From positions 562,001 to 626,000 of the forward strand of contig CAHIKZ030004725.1 in NCBI GenBank assembly GCA_903632075.3: DNA of 64,000 nucleotides. The letters run 5' to 3'. This document shows positions 1 through 10,590 of the stretch, piece after piece. This DNA is from Acanthosepion pharaonis. Taxonomy: Eukaryota > Mollusca > Cephalopoda > Sepiida > Sepiidae. The notes under the pieces were generated by a model. The model was not told the DNA's origin, did not search any database, and saw only the letters and a list, made by a program, of their open reading frames with translations. Every line of letters starts with the position of its first letter. Within the stretch, counting starts at the first letter, position 1. The translations under genes and the position numbers were made by a program.

Positions 1-50
1 AGCCAACTTTAATCTGCAAAAATTTAAATCTAATGTCAATCGGTATCTAG
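1..50 (+). mobile_element. 3' end of a jockey/CR1-like LINE ORF2
   Basis: The first 50 bases translate (frame 2) as ANFNLQKFKSNVNRYL, the usual C-terminus of the non-LTR reverse transcriptase also found on the minus strand at 23.8-24.4 kb. It runs into a (TA)n tract; the body lies outside the window. Confidence 0.65.

Positions 51-90
<40 letters not shown>
51..90. repeat. (TA)n microsatellite
   Basis: About 20 TA units directly after the LINE end. Confidence 0.95.
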
Positions 91-96
<6 letters not shown>

Positions 97-244
97 ATGA
101 AAATATAGTGTTAAGGTATGCTATATTTTTGGGTAAAGGTGCTCAAGATCAGGGACAGAGCGTGAGTAATTATAAATTCTATTTATATAAACTGCCTCTT
201 ACTGTAAACCACTATCTCGAGTGGCCCAGAGAGAACCTTACTGT

Positions 245-254
245 TGTGTGTGTG

Positions 255-289
<35 letters not shown>
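245..289. repeat. (GT)n and (TCTA)n microsatellite
   Basis: A short GT run followed by about nine TCTA units. Confidence 0.95.
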
Positions 290-309
290 CGACCCTCCTT
301 TGTTCTGAT

Positions 310-1240
310 CAATTTATGGGATGTTCTTTCACACTAAAAAGTTGGAACAGTGCACATAGAATGCAATAATCTTTGGTTAAAATAGGACTAGGCATTTTGA
401 AAAAGTGCTGCCACACGCATACATGCATAAACAAGCAACAAGCTTTCATATAAGAAAACGCATGGCAGAGCACTGAACAAAACTGGCTTAAAGTTTACTG
501 TTGCAGTAGGGCATGCTGGGATGTAGGTGCACTTCCTTTTGTGGTTGATAACTGACAAGGCACAAAAGAGATCAACAAAAAAAAAAAAAACTTAAACTGA
601 ATTGATTAAAAGGCTTTTTTTTAATTTCACATTCTCTCTTTCTCAATATACAGCCGCCATTTGGAAAAAAAAAAGTCGGAAAAATTCTAGAAATGCTTTG
701 AATTATTTTATTCTTTCGGCATTGTTATTTAAAAAAAAAAAATAAGTAGAAACTTTTATACAGGCAATTTGCATGACAAAAGTAAGTAAATATCTCTCAT
801 TTTCTTTCCCAGTTTGTCTGGGCAGTTTGATCTTTTATCTACCTGTCTGGATAGTTTGAATATCTGTCGATGATGCATCACAAAATTTTAACCTCGGGTG
901 AACATTTTGAAAAATCTTATTACTTATTTGCGTTCTTTTTTTTTTTTTTTTTTTTATTACGGTAATTCATTTTTTTAAATACTGTCAAATAATTAAACTG
1001 TTTTTAATCACTGAAAAGTTTCGTTGTCGCTAAACTTTAAATTTGTTTACAATTCATGGGATATAAAATGTTCAAAGTTCAATTTTAGACTTTTGATACT
1101 AAAATTGGTGTAACAATATTGGGACCTCAGAACAGAATATTGCAAATTTTGGAAGACGATAAAACTGCGCTGAATGGTTTGAAACAGTTAAACAGAAAAT
1201 ATAAATTCCTACTGGCTAGCGTAAGGGTATTCTCACCCAG
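310..1240. other. No gene seen
   Basis: AT-rich sequence with A and T homopolymers (around 577-590, 663-672, 731-741 and 938-956). No coding or RNA signal was recognised. Confidence 0.6.
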
Positions 1241-1899
1241 CTGTGAGTCAGGGACGATAGCCAATTTTTGAAAGGATAAACATTTCGAGAGCGGGCTGAA
1301 TTATGGCTGGAGAAGAATTTAGCTCGTATTCATGTACGAGAGACCGCTTGGGACAGTCACCAGAACGCAGACCCTTTTGCCAGACTATATTGTAGCGGCT
1401 CTCCCACCACTAAGTACTTTGTCAGATAGAAGTAAAAAGAATTTACCTGAACAAGTAGTCTCATTTTGTTGTAGCTAATATTTACACTCACAACACCAAC
1501 AGTAGTGAATATTGCCGAAATCAAATTAAACCAACTTTTTGTTTATAAGAAGATAATTGACTTATTCCGTTATTTATTATACCGCTGTAATTCGCTTAGC
1601 ATGCTCAGTTTCATCTTGTTCCAGAGATCCGGTAGATTTGTCGGACACATCTTTTCCAGGGCCTAAACAACACAAGATGGGCTAGGAAAGACCTATAAAA
1701 GAATTCCAAATCAACTATCAGATGGAACGAAGACAACTCACCCACCCAGTCGCGACGGACATAATTGATCAAAAACCCGTGAGTCGGAGAAAAAAAAAAT
1801 GGTATTTTATTGATGTCAAATCGATAGGTAAAGGTTCCAAAACGGTCCAATTTTGAACGTAGTAAGATTGTTGGATCAAGGGCCGTCACAACGGGTGAT

Positions 1900-2640
1900 A
1901 AGTGAGCGAATTGTTCCAGAAAATTATAGCGTCAAGAACCAGGAGATCCGATTCGTTATCAAAGGACTGTGATAAAATCCCAATCAGTCTAAAATCAGAA
2001 ATGGAAGTTCAAGTTCATAAAGAGACAATCGAACGAACAATTAATAAATCGGGTGTCAGACACAGAAAATGATTGCAGCGTCTAGTTTTGAAAATGACTC
2101 CCAAACAATGCAGATGCGATTTTGCAAAATTTTATCAAATTACCAGTGGCGGAGTGTCGTCCTTCATAGATAGGAAATTCAACATGGATAGCCTAGATGA
2201 ACTTCTTCATAGAATTACTAACTTGAATTGAAATGTTCTAGTGGAGGGCCGTAGGTTACGGTACGGAGATGGTACCCCAGCTCACTGACAGGGAAAGGGA
2301 TGGGGCCAGAACAAAGCAGGATACTTAGATATGTAAAAAAAAAAAAATAAATTAAAATTTAGTAGCAGATATTTGGATGGACTGTCTACGATTGATATTT
2401 CAGCAGGTCATGTTGGAAAGAACATTTTCTTAAAGAGCAAAGTATAAATATTTTGGTCTAGTTGGCCAACAGCCCGGGTCTTAACAATTGAACATGTATG
2501 GGGATGGTTAGAAAGGAAGGATTTTTCAAAAGTGGGAGGCGATTTAAGGCTGGAATGCGGTACTTGATGAATTTCTTTATTAGTTGAAAGCGTACCAGAT
2601 TTTCTAATTAATTAGCTCTGATGGTGGCTCAAAAAAGTAT
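1900..2640 (+). pseudogene. Decayed Tc1-like (DD34E) transposase
   Basis: Broken frames still resemble a Tc1/mariner transposase. Near 2030-2180 there is HRK-LQRLVLKMTP, RFAKF, and FIDRKFNMD, where the first catalytic Asp of FxDESKFN is expected. At 2463-2520 a tryptophan-proline segment leads to TIEHVWGWLERK, matching the family's WPxxSPxLNPIEHxWG block with the catalytic Glu. Stops and frameshifts lie throughout, so it is inactive. The stretch 1250-1900 may hold the N-terminal half but is too decayed to read. No terminal inverted repeats were identified. Confidence 0.7.
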
Positions 2641-2884
2641 TAATTGGATTTTTTTTCCGAAGAAGAAAATCCAGTAGATTTTCCAAATAGTTTCGACTTT
2701 TGCGGAACCGTTTACAAATTAATCAAGTCTCTCATCTAAATAGTTAATTATAAACGTTTTGTTTTTATCAGTTTTAAGGTAACGATGTGTAAATTTATGA
2801 TCATGCCAACTGCAAGTATGATTCATTAAAAGAACTGGAAATTTTCACCTGTGTTTAAAATTTTGTGGTACACAATCTCGGCAC

Positions 2885-3385
2885 CCGCTTAACTGTGTTT
2901 GCCTACCCGGCCTCTTCGCCCGCCTGCCTGCTTGCCTTCCCGGCCTCTTCGTCTGTCTGCCTCCCTAACCTTTGTACCTGTCCGCCTGTCTCTGCCTACC
3001 CAGCCTCTGTGCCCGCCCACCCGTCTGCCTCGGTCTGCCTACCCAGTCTCTGTCTACTTACCCAGTTTCTGCGTCCGCCTGCCTCTGTCTGCCTACCCAG
3101 TTTCTGCGTCCGCCTGCCTCTGTCTGCCTACCCGGCCTCTTCGCCCGCCTGCCTCTGTCTGCCTCCCCGTTCTCTTGGTCCGCTTCCCTGTCTCTCCGGT
3201 CTCTGCACCTGTCCGCCTGCTACTCTCTGCATACCTGCCTCGGTCTGCCTACCCGGTCTTTGCACCCGCCCGCCTGTCACTGTCTACTTACCCAGTTTCC
3301 GCGTCCGCTTGCCTCTGCGCGACTCCCCAGCCTCTGCTCTCGCCTACTTGCCTTTGTCCGTCTTCCGGCCTGTCCACCTCACCTG
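2885..3385. repeat. 35-bp pyrimidine-rich minisatellite
   Basis: A tandem array of degenerate units built from CTGCCTACCCAGTTTCTGCG-type blocks. Near-identical neighbours at 3061 and 3096 give a 35-bp period. The + strand is almost all C and T. Because 35 is not a multiple of three and stops need purines, all three forward frames stay open for 450-600 nt, so these frames are not evidence of a gene. Confidence 0.9.
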
Positions 3386-3489
3386 CTATTATATTTAATG
3401 CCAAAAGAACACTTAATTCAAAGAATATGATTAATACGCATCAAACTTTTGATTTGAAATTCCGAAAAGTGACAAAATTAACAAATTCT

Positions 3490-4075
3490 TAAATCCGTGG
3501 CGGCTTAGAGAAATATAAAATAACATGAAAAAAAAAGAAAAAGTTGCTGTCTGTTTGTGCCTTTGTTTTATTTTCTGACTGGTTTGATGAATGTCTATTT
3601 CCAAAGCTTGTAGCCCACATGAGAGAGAAAAAATTATTTAGTATTAAATAGAACAAGTGTATTTCACATAAGTTATCATTTGTATTCAAATACAGTAGTT
3701 GTTATTGAGTTGATAGAAATATTATGTGCCTAGTTTTATATGAATCATTCTCTTTTGTTTTTCTGAATTTTCTAAACATATTGGAGAAATTCAAAATTAT
3801 TTTCCACTTATTTTCTTTATATTGACACGAGTAAATAACGAGAGCTTTGAATTCATGAGCTACAATCTTGGCCTCTTCAAGTCTAGGGTTTACTGTTGTC
3901 TTTCCTAAATAATCTCATGAACTGGACTTCTTGCCTTTTCCTTCACTCGGAGAATACCACACTGTCACTATCTATCTTTAGTAGTTCTTGGGCCTTATAT
4001 TTGGTAAATATAACGCAAAAAGGATAGCTTACAAAATCCCCAACCAAAAAAAACAAAAAACTAACTATGTACGCG
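3490..4075. other. No gene seen
   Basis: AT-rich sequence with no recognised repeat, RNA or coding signal. Confidence 0.55.
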
Positions 4076-4077
4076 AT

Positions 4078-4472
4078 ATTTCCTTCGGCTTATGGGCAAC
4101 AGCACGTTTTTCCCGTACGGTCACCGAAGTAAAGCAATGTTGAGCCTGGTCAGTATCAAGATGAATGACCGCTTTGGAATACCAGGTGTTTTAAGCTTGG
4201 ATGTGCGGTGGTATAATGGATAATAGATCAGAATTGTTAATCGGAGAGCAGAGTTCTAATTCCAGTTTGGTTCGTTATATACACTTACGCGCAAATACCC
4301 GGTGGAAAAGGTATCCACTACTTCTCCCCCGGCTATGGGTTAATTATTAGTAAGTGCGTCACTAAACCATTATTACCTCCCCCAAAGAAGAAAGTCTTAC
4401 AATGTAAAAAATATTTACTGGCTTTAAATAACCTGTAAAGGGTTGATAAGCTGTAGAAAACGAATCAATTAA
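4078..4472 (+). mobile_element. 5S rRNA/tRNA composite SINE, copy 1
   Basis: A diverged 5S-rRNA-like head (CACCGAAGTAAAGCAATGTT, then TTTGGAATACCAGGTGTT) lies at 4090-4198. A tRNA-like part with A-box GGTATAATGG and B-box GAGTTCTAATTCC follows, then the shared body (CAAATACCC, CTTCTCCC, CTATGGGTTAATTA) and the tail TTTAAATAACCTGTAAAGGG with TTGATAAGCTGTA. Compare the better copy at 8600. Confidence 0.8.
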
Positions 4473-4497
4473 TCAATATTCCCTTTCAACTCATTAA

Positions 4498-4870
4498 TAT
4501 TACTTTGCACAATTTACATTCGAACTGTTGTCCTCATTTTTGTTATTGCTTTCACAAGGTTTCGGTCGTTGTACCACCTGACCTTCATCAGTTGATTATC
4601 GATCCGATTAACCGGAAATCAATTTCGAACTGAACACTTTATTTAATTTACAGGCCGTTATCGTTACATTGTCCATGTTTAGTGATACCTCGTCTAGTCC
4701 TTATTTTTAGTACTGTTCAGTTATTGCTCGCCATGTTTCCACTGAGTTCAAGTACACACTGCCTGACCCAGGAATTGAACTCGTAATTACTTTGTCACCG
4801 AATTCCTGAACCAACTAAACTTTTATCTTATACGGGAATCATTGACGTTATAACTAAACATAATGAATCT
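4498..4870. mobile_element. Fold-back repeat with tRNA-like core
   Basis: The left arm (GGTTTCGGTCGTTGTACCAC) matches the arms of the elements at 20.7 and 34.6 kb. The core, reading as a tRNA-like segment on the minus strand (GGAATTGAACTCG is its B-box complement), is inverted relative to those copies. The minus strand at 4560-4591 carries CTGATGA, a GGTC/GACC stem and GAAA; see the findings. Confidence 0.55.
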
Positions 4871-5690
4871 AATCTTAATATAAAATTAAAATATTATCTT
4901 TACAAAAGACAAACATTAAATATTAAAACAGATCGTTTTATGAACCTACAACATGTTTAAACATACTTTATTCCACATAGTCTCTTGTATAAGTTTTAGA
5001 CCAATGTGTGTGACTACATTCCAATCATGGTCAATATTATAAAAAAAGATCGAGGGTGATGGTCCCAGCGTGAGGTCCTGTTGGGAAATGTCTGGAAATC
5101 ATATCACACCTTGTTAGTGAAGGGTTAACGAAACTGGAAGCCGTCTATAATTTTGCTAACATGAAGTCGCAAGTCATCGAGACCGAGATGTTAAGCGTAA
5201 TTAGCTTTTGTTCAGTCACTGATCACACCAGATGGTGCTTTCTCTACCAGATACTGTAAGGATGATTCGCTCAGCATAGTTACAATGTAAATCACAGGTT
5301 GGCTCTGTGGTAGTTGAATAAACACAGACGTGCTAGCAAACGATTATACTTGGAAACGAGCAACTAGGATGATAAAACTAACTAAACCACCAGCATTTCA
5401 GTAATAGTGATGATCTAAATAAATATTTATTTGGCTTGACTTCGTACAGTACAAGATTTATTGGGTACTATCGTTACTCCAATGACATTACCTCCTAGCA
5501 AGATTTTTTTCTGGAACTGGCGCAGTCATTTGTAAGCAAACAGCTCGTTCGGTACAATCTAGATAACCAAAGCTTGGCAGCTGTTCCATCTGCTGACCTC
5601 AATTCTCGCTACTCAATATGTGTATTGGATTGTCTCATTCTATGCCTCCAAAACAAATCTTGTAACGTTTCACCAACGAGCAGACCTTGA
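4871..5690. other. No gene seen
   Basis: AT-rich sequence with scattered short matches to other repeats but nothing classifiable. Confidence 0.5.
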
Positions 5691-5694
5691 ATTT

Positions 5695-5990
5695 GCTCCA
5701 GTCTTGATAAATATTAGAACTATCAACGAGGCTCCTTGTCTGGAACATCTATTGGGACTCAGTTTAACTCCAAACCTCAAGTTGAGCTCATATCTTGGGC
5801 AAGATAGCCCAAACTTCTGGTTTGAATCCAGAGTTTTCCTTTTGCTAGACTAGTCGCCAACCAGGACTCTAGGACCCAGTCTGTCCTGCTATTTACCCAT
5901 AGATGGGGGGGAGTAGAGAAGATTATTAATGCGTAAGTTAATATAATGAACTCAATTGGAATTCGAACTCCAACCAGCATACTCAGTTTT
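5695..5990 (-). mobile_element. tRNA-headed SINE copy
   Basis: The reverse complement gives the tRNA B-box region (GAGTTCGAATTCC family; here TTCGAATTCCAATTGAGTTC), then the shared body with the (C)ATAGATGGG block and the CTAGAGTCCTGGTTGGC segment found in the copies at 20.2 and 24.6 kb. Confidence 0.7.
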
Positions 5991-6213
5991 TTAAAATATT
6001 TTAGTGAATAAACTTAGATTTTTGACACATATATATATTCCATGTAGTGATTAGGATAACAGATCAAAATAAAAATAATGAAAGTTTTACATATTTTACT
6101 TTTAAATATAATTGCAACTGACGATGATCCTAACTGAAGGCTCTGTAACAGAGAAAGAGTTAAGCCACATATGTTAAACATATAGACAAATAACGTCTAT
6201 GTAATAAATATAT

Positions 6214-6612
6214 ATGAATTACTTAATTATGATTATTTCAAATCCTCCTAATTTCTATCACTTTATATCCTTGCTTGAACCGGCTTCTAATGCTCTTGAC
6301 TGAGCGGCTTGGGGGTAGTAGCCGTGGCTCGTGGAGGCACAGTCCTATGGGTAAAAGAGAAACTCGGGTGAGTTTCACCAAGGAATATGTTTAATTTGTT
6401 ACCTCTTCGTCACCGAGGCCCGTTGGTACAATTGGTATGGTATTTGCCTCCTATCGTAACTGTTCGGGTTTCAATTCTCGGTAGTGGATGCGCATTGCTG
6501 ATGAGTCTCAAATATAGGACGAAACGGCCGTCCAGTGGTTTCGGCATTCTGTTGAGGTTTCTTCTAGACTCGATGAATTACTTAATTATGATTATTTCAA
6601 ATTCTCCTAATT
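6214..6612 (+). mobile_element. tRNA-headed element with hammerhead ribozyme, flanked by ~40-bp direct repeats
   Basis: Nearly identical direct repeats at 6214-6252 and 6573-6610 (one mismatch) enclose about 320 bp of CpG-rich sequence unlike its AT-rich surroundings. Inside is a tRNA-like segment (6416-6485; A-box TGGTACAATTGG, B-box GGGTTTCAATTC) followed directly by a hammerhead ribozyme at 6487-6549. The layout fits hammerhead-bearing SINEs and retrozymes known from schistosomes and other metazoans. The long direct repeats could be target duplications or the edges of a tandem unit. Confidence 0.75.
6487..6549 (+). ncRNA. Type I hammerhead ribozyme
   Basis: CTGATGA at 6498-6504; stem II GTCT/GGAC (6505-6508 with 6517-6520) closing an 8-nt loop; GAAA at 6521-6524; stem III A-C with G-U (6524-6525 with 6530-6531) closing GGCC; GTC ending at C6532, the predicted cleavage site. 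Stem I is made of 6493-6497 with 6533-6537 (CATTG/CAGTG) and, beyond an internal loop, 6487-6491 with 6544-6548 (GATGC/GCATT). Every invariant core base is present and the stem II loop resembles the schistosome-type motif. Activity is not shown by sequence alone. Confidence 0.88.
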
Positions 6613-6619
6613 ATTTCTA

Positions 6620-7285
6620 TCTATCTATATAATCTACTACTATGAAGGTTATTTTAGTTGGTACACGTGTTTAAGCAGATATCATTACTTATTTTCAAAC
6701 AGTGAAGTTAAGGTCTGTTGGCCTAGATCATCGAAAGAATTATTAAACATGAAGCAGTTCGCTAAGATCGAACTTGTATTCACCTCATTTTTTTTTCTCT
6801 GGGGAAATCCCACTTGTAACTCGGTGTGTTTTATCATTAGGCTGTAAAAGGACGGACAATTTTTACCGTACTTAATGGGTTAACTAAATAATGTTTGTTA
6901 ATTTGTTGTTGTCATGGAACACTATTTGAAAAGTGTAGATGTCATATAATGTTTTGCTTATTGATATAATCTCACTAAATAAATCTAGTCTCGAAACCAA
7001 ATTTCCTACTTGTTTCGATTTTACGTATTGATATGTAAGTCTTTATGACGATGTCAAGACAATATTAGATCACAAAGTACAAATGAAGAAATGTCGATGT
7101 GGATGACCTGCCATCCTTTTCGTAAAGGAAGTGAGGACTATATTATAAAGTTGAGAATCGGACAAAACATTCTTTACTTGAATATTGTTAACACTAGATA
7201 TATAAGACATTAAAAGAATTGATGGAAATGTTAGTAATTGATGTAGAAAGTTGAACATTATAATAATTTTTTTCGTATAAGACAT
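6620..7285. other. No gene seen
   Basis: AT-rich sequence with no recognised feature. Confidence 0.55.
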
Positions 7286-7288
7286 ATA

Positions 7289-7593
7289 CAGAGCAACCTC
7301 GGTTCTCGAATGTTTCGCATGTCGAACAAATCGGTTTTCGAACAGAAAATTCAAGATGAAAATACCTTGGTTATCGAACAAAATTTCGGTTCTCGAACAA
7401 CATTGCTGAACCGAATTAATCCGAACGGAATCATTTCTGAGTCGACCGCCGTGTTATATACATTCGTGTGTTGTGCCGTGATTTTATTTTCCAATTTTAT
7501 TGTACTGTGACTTTTTCTCTACTATTGGAGAAAAGTTTCGGTTTACGAACGGCCTTCAAGAACGAATTAAATTCGTGAACCGAGGTTCCACTG
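7289..7593. mobile_element. pogo/Tigger-like MITE, 305 bp
   Basis: It starts CAGAGCAACCTCGGTTCTCG and ends with the inverse (CGTGAACCGAGGTTCCACTG), flanked by TA on both sides (7287-7288 and 7594-7595). Internal variants of the same 'GGTTxTCGAAC' motif repeat at the left end. TA duplications and CAGT-type termini point to the Tc1/mariner-pogo superfamily. There is no transposase. Confidence 0.8.
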
Positions 7594-7639
7594 TATATTT
7601 AAGTAAGGGGTTAAATCTAAAAGTAAAAACTCGGTTCAC

Positions 7640-7770
7640 ATACCTCCCCGGTCTTTTGAACAGGAGTAGAGGTTTATCCTTTGTTTCATGTTTAGAGTTG
7701 GGTTCCCGGTTCCTTCTAAAGTTTTCTTATTCTTTCACTCACAGTAATCCTTTGCGTCATAGGGACATTA
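7640..7770 (-). repeat. Interspersed repeat shared with 18645-18790
   Basis: The reverse complement contains AACTTTAG, AACCGGGAACCCAA, ACAAAGGATAAACCTCTACT and CCTGTTCAAAA, matching the + strand near 18670-18740. Class unknown. Confidence 0.6.
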
Positions 7771-7799
7771 TCACTTTGTTTGGAATAAAATGATTAAAA

Positions 7800-8595
7800 A
7801 ATAAAATAAAGATATTCGAAATTAAGTAAGTCAAGCGTATAAATATTCTTAAATCTATTAACTTGACCATTATTATGAAAGAAAAATGGCGTTGCATTTA
7901 CAGATATAGTTTCTTCTACAGTTGACTTTTGTCGCTACATGAGACGATGCTGATATTATTATTATTATTGGGAGAGCAGTATGCCAACAAAGTGATGCTG
8001 GGATACAATGATTATCATCATCAGTGCATTGACTGCTTCAATCGTCGGTGGTTACCTAAGCGCAGAAGTAACAGACAACCTCCTCCAGGATGATCTGTTG
8101 GCGGTGTCTCACAGGAGTTCCGGCATTGTCATATCCGTCCACATTTTCATGTTGTCTGATGAGCTTTTGCGTATACACATAAACTCATAATGAAATCCAA
8201 TCTGATAAGAGTATGACGGACACATGCAACGCAACCAAATGTGTGCAATATGATGATAGATTTTGATACAATCAGCATCAAAACTAGTCTGCTCAGGTGG
8301 TTTCCGATTGAGGGTGCTCCCAAGTCATCTTGTCTGCCGCATCCCCCCCCAAAAAAAAAACAAATTCAGGAACACCAGCAATGATGATCCTCTTCTATTC
8401 CCACTCATGACCAGAAAATGTCCAATGTATGAACGCCTTGTTTAACATGCCCAAGTGGTTATGGTCAGGGAACAGGCATTTGAATCTGTGGTACAAAACA
8501 TATTTACTGTCACCCATCTTAATCCACCAAGACAACACCTGTACATGCTAACACCTACAACCAAAATTAGAATCTTTGCCTGGTGTAACTTCAGT
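7800..8595. other. No gene seen
   Basis: Mixed sequence with a short ATT run near 7955. Open frames at 8008 and 8263 show no domain. Confidence 0.5.
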
Positions 8596-8599
8596 TCTT

Positions 8600-8935
8600 C
8601 TTGCTTACGGCCATATCACGATGAAACACCGGATCTCGTACGATTACCGAAGTTAAACAACGTCGAGCTTGGTCAGTACCTAGATGGGTGACTGCTTGGG
8701 AATACCAGGTGTTATAAGCTTGGATGTGCGGGTGGTGTAATAGATAATGACTCTGAATTGGAAATTGGAGGGTCAAGTTCTTTATATTCACTTACACACA
8801 GATACCCTTAGGAAAGGTATGAATCCACCTCTTCTACCCCACCCCCTAACAAAGATAGGGTTTGTTAATTATTAGAACTTACAATCGTAAAATGTTTTTT
8901 GGCGTTGAAAAAACAAATCATCATCTTCCTATTAT
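8600..8935 (+). mobile_element. 5S rRNA/tRNA composite SINE, best-preserved copy
   Basis: 8605-8722 is a nearly full-length 5S rRNA derivative: TACGGCCATATCACG, GAAACACCGGATCTCGT, CCGAAGTTAAACAACGTCG, GATGGGTGACTGCTTGGGAA and TACCAGGTGTTATAAGC. The internal promoter of 5S genes lies in this region. A tRNA-like unit follows at once (GGTGGTGTAATAGATAA), then the shared body (AGATACCCTTAGGAAAGG, AATCCACCTCTTCT) and a truncated tail. Mismatches and the fused tail rule out a functional 5S gene. Confidence 0.9.
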
Positions 8936-10240
8936 TATGATTTTTACAACTGTCACTGTTATTACTATTCTTACTATTATTACTATAACATAATAGTAAA
9001 AAGTAGCTTTTTACCGGTTATTTTTCTCCCTTAGACAAACCTAGTAAAAGTTGTCCTCTTTGCTGTTTCTTTTCTATCTTGGTTCTTGTTTCTCTCTCTC
9101 TCTCTCTCTCAGTGTGCCTGCAGCTTACCCTACTCTGTCATGACCCTGATACCGTATATTCTTAGTTTCAGCTCAGCAACCACACATGTTGATGAGTGAA
9201 TCGTCATGGTCGTGTGAGTATGTGTATCTGATTCTGAACAATGCGAAGAGAAAGAATGCACCAATTTCTAAATCACTGTTAATCTCCTGATTTGGCCTTC
9301 ACGCTTTTTATTTTAATCCCCTTCCACCAAACACCCACTCAATTCATTAGTTACTCTCTTTTTTTCAGTAAAATTGTGGTCAGATAGCTTTCATTAATCA
9401 CTACTACGGTCTATTTAGTCTTGGTTATTTTTTATTTATTTTTTTACTACTCCAGACTTGTTTCGTCTATTATTGAAAAGGAACATGTAACTCAAATGGA
9501 AATAATAGTGAAATGTTGATATTCCACACTACTTCAAAGAAAAGGTTAGGAAGGAAATCTCCATTAATACTGAAAAGAGCAATAACAGCTACTGTACTTG
9601 AGAAACTTATTTTCCTGAAAAGTTGTTTTACGAAAAAGATTTTATAAATTTCAAAAAACTATAGTACTGGCTGCTCGGTCAATGAATGCCAATTGTTTCC
9701 TTGTAGGATAACGGCAAATACTATCTTTACATGTTACAAAAGAAGTCGATCACTTGTTGATCTGATATAGGATTTAAAGTCTCCCAAAACACATCTGATC
9801 TCCTTCAGGGCAGTGGCATTGATGATATAAGCGTTAGTTAAACACGTGTTGCTTTCGTCTAGTGGTGAGTTCAGTCCATGGATCAGGTAATGAAATAGTA
9901 AAACTAATATGACCAAAGTAACGCAATCAGCAGATATCTCATATAAGCCTAAAATAATGAACTCATGAAAATGAGGAGAGAATACTTAGCCGAAATATTT
10001 TCTCTATAAAAGAATCCATATTAAAAAGATTGAAAATTTCTCATTTCCAAAAATGTAATACAAAATTCGGTTTGTTAGAATTTTTTGTGGGCAACTAGAA
10101 AAACAGTCTATCATTTCCTGAAAAGTCGTTGTTTGGACAACTGAACTCATTCTTTGTGTTCTGACCACAATCTTTCGAGCAATCCATTCGACCACAAAGC
10201 TTTTTCTTCCAGAATATATGATGGCCAGCACAATGTAGTA
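8936..10240. other. No gene seen
   Basis: AT-rich, with ATT/ACT-rich low complexity near 8940-9000 and (TC)n at 9090-9112. No coding or RNA signal was recognised. Confidence 0.5.
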
Positions 10241-10264
10241 ATTATCTATCTATCTCTATCTCTC

Positions 10265-10297
<33 letters not shown>

Positions 10298-10422
10298 ATC
10301 TCTATCTCTATCTCTCTCTATCTATCTCTATCTATCTCTCTCTCTATCTATCTCTATCTATCTCTATCTATCTCTATATCTCTCTATCTATCTCTATATC
10401 TCTCTCTCTCTATCTATCTCTA

Positions 10423-10519
<97 letters not shown>

Positions 10520-10530
10520 ATCTCTCTCTA

Positions 10531-10589
<59 letters not shown>

Positions 10590-10590
10590 C
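10240..10590. repeat. Compound (TCTA/TCTC)n and (TA)n microsatellite
   Basis: About 200 bp of mixed TCTA and TCTC units followed by about 150 bp of (TA)n with small interruptions. Long low-complexity frames on both strands come from this array. Confidence 0.98.

Noticed and set aside
2865..3492. Three overlapping open frames of 152-197 codons
   Set aside because: They come from a stop-poor CT-only minisatellite with a 35-bp period; no domain, no conserved frame.
8155..8175. Another CTGATGAG hammerhead box
   Set aside because: No GAAA or stem II at a suitable distance.
8605..8722. Functional 5S rRNA gene
   Set aside because: Several mismatches at conserved places, fused to a tRNA-like unit and SINE body, and other decayed copies show the same fusion.
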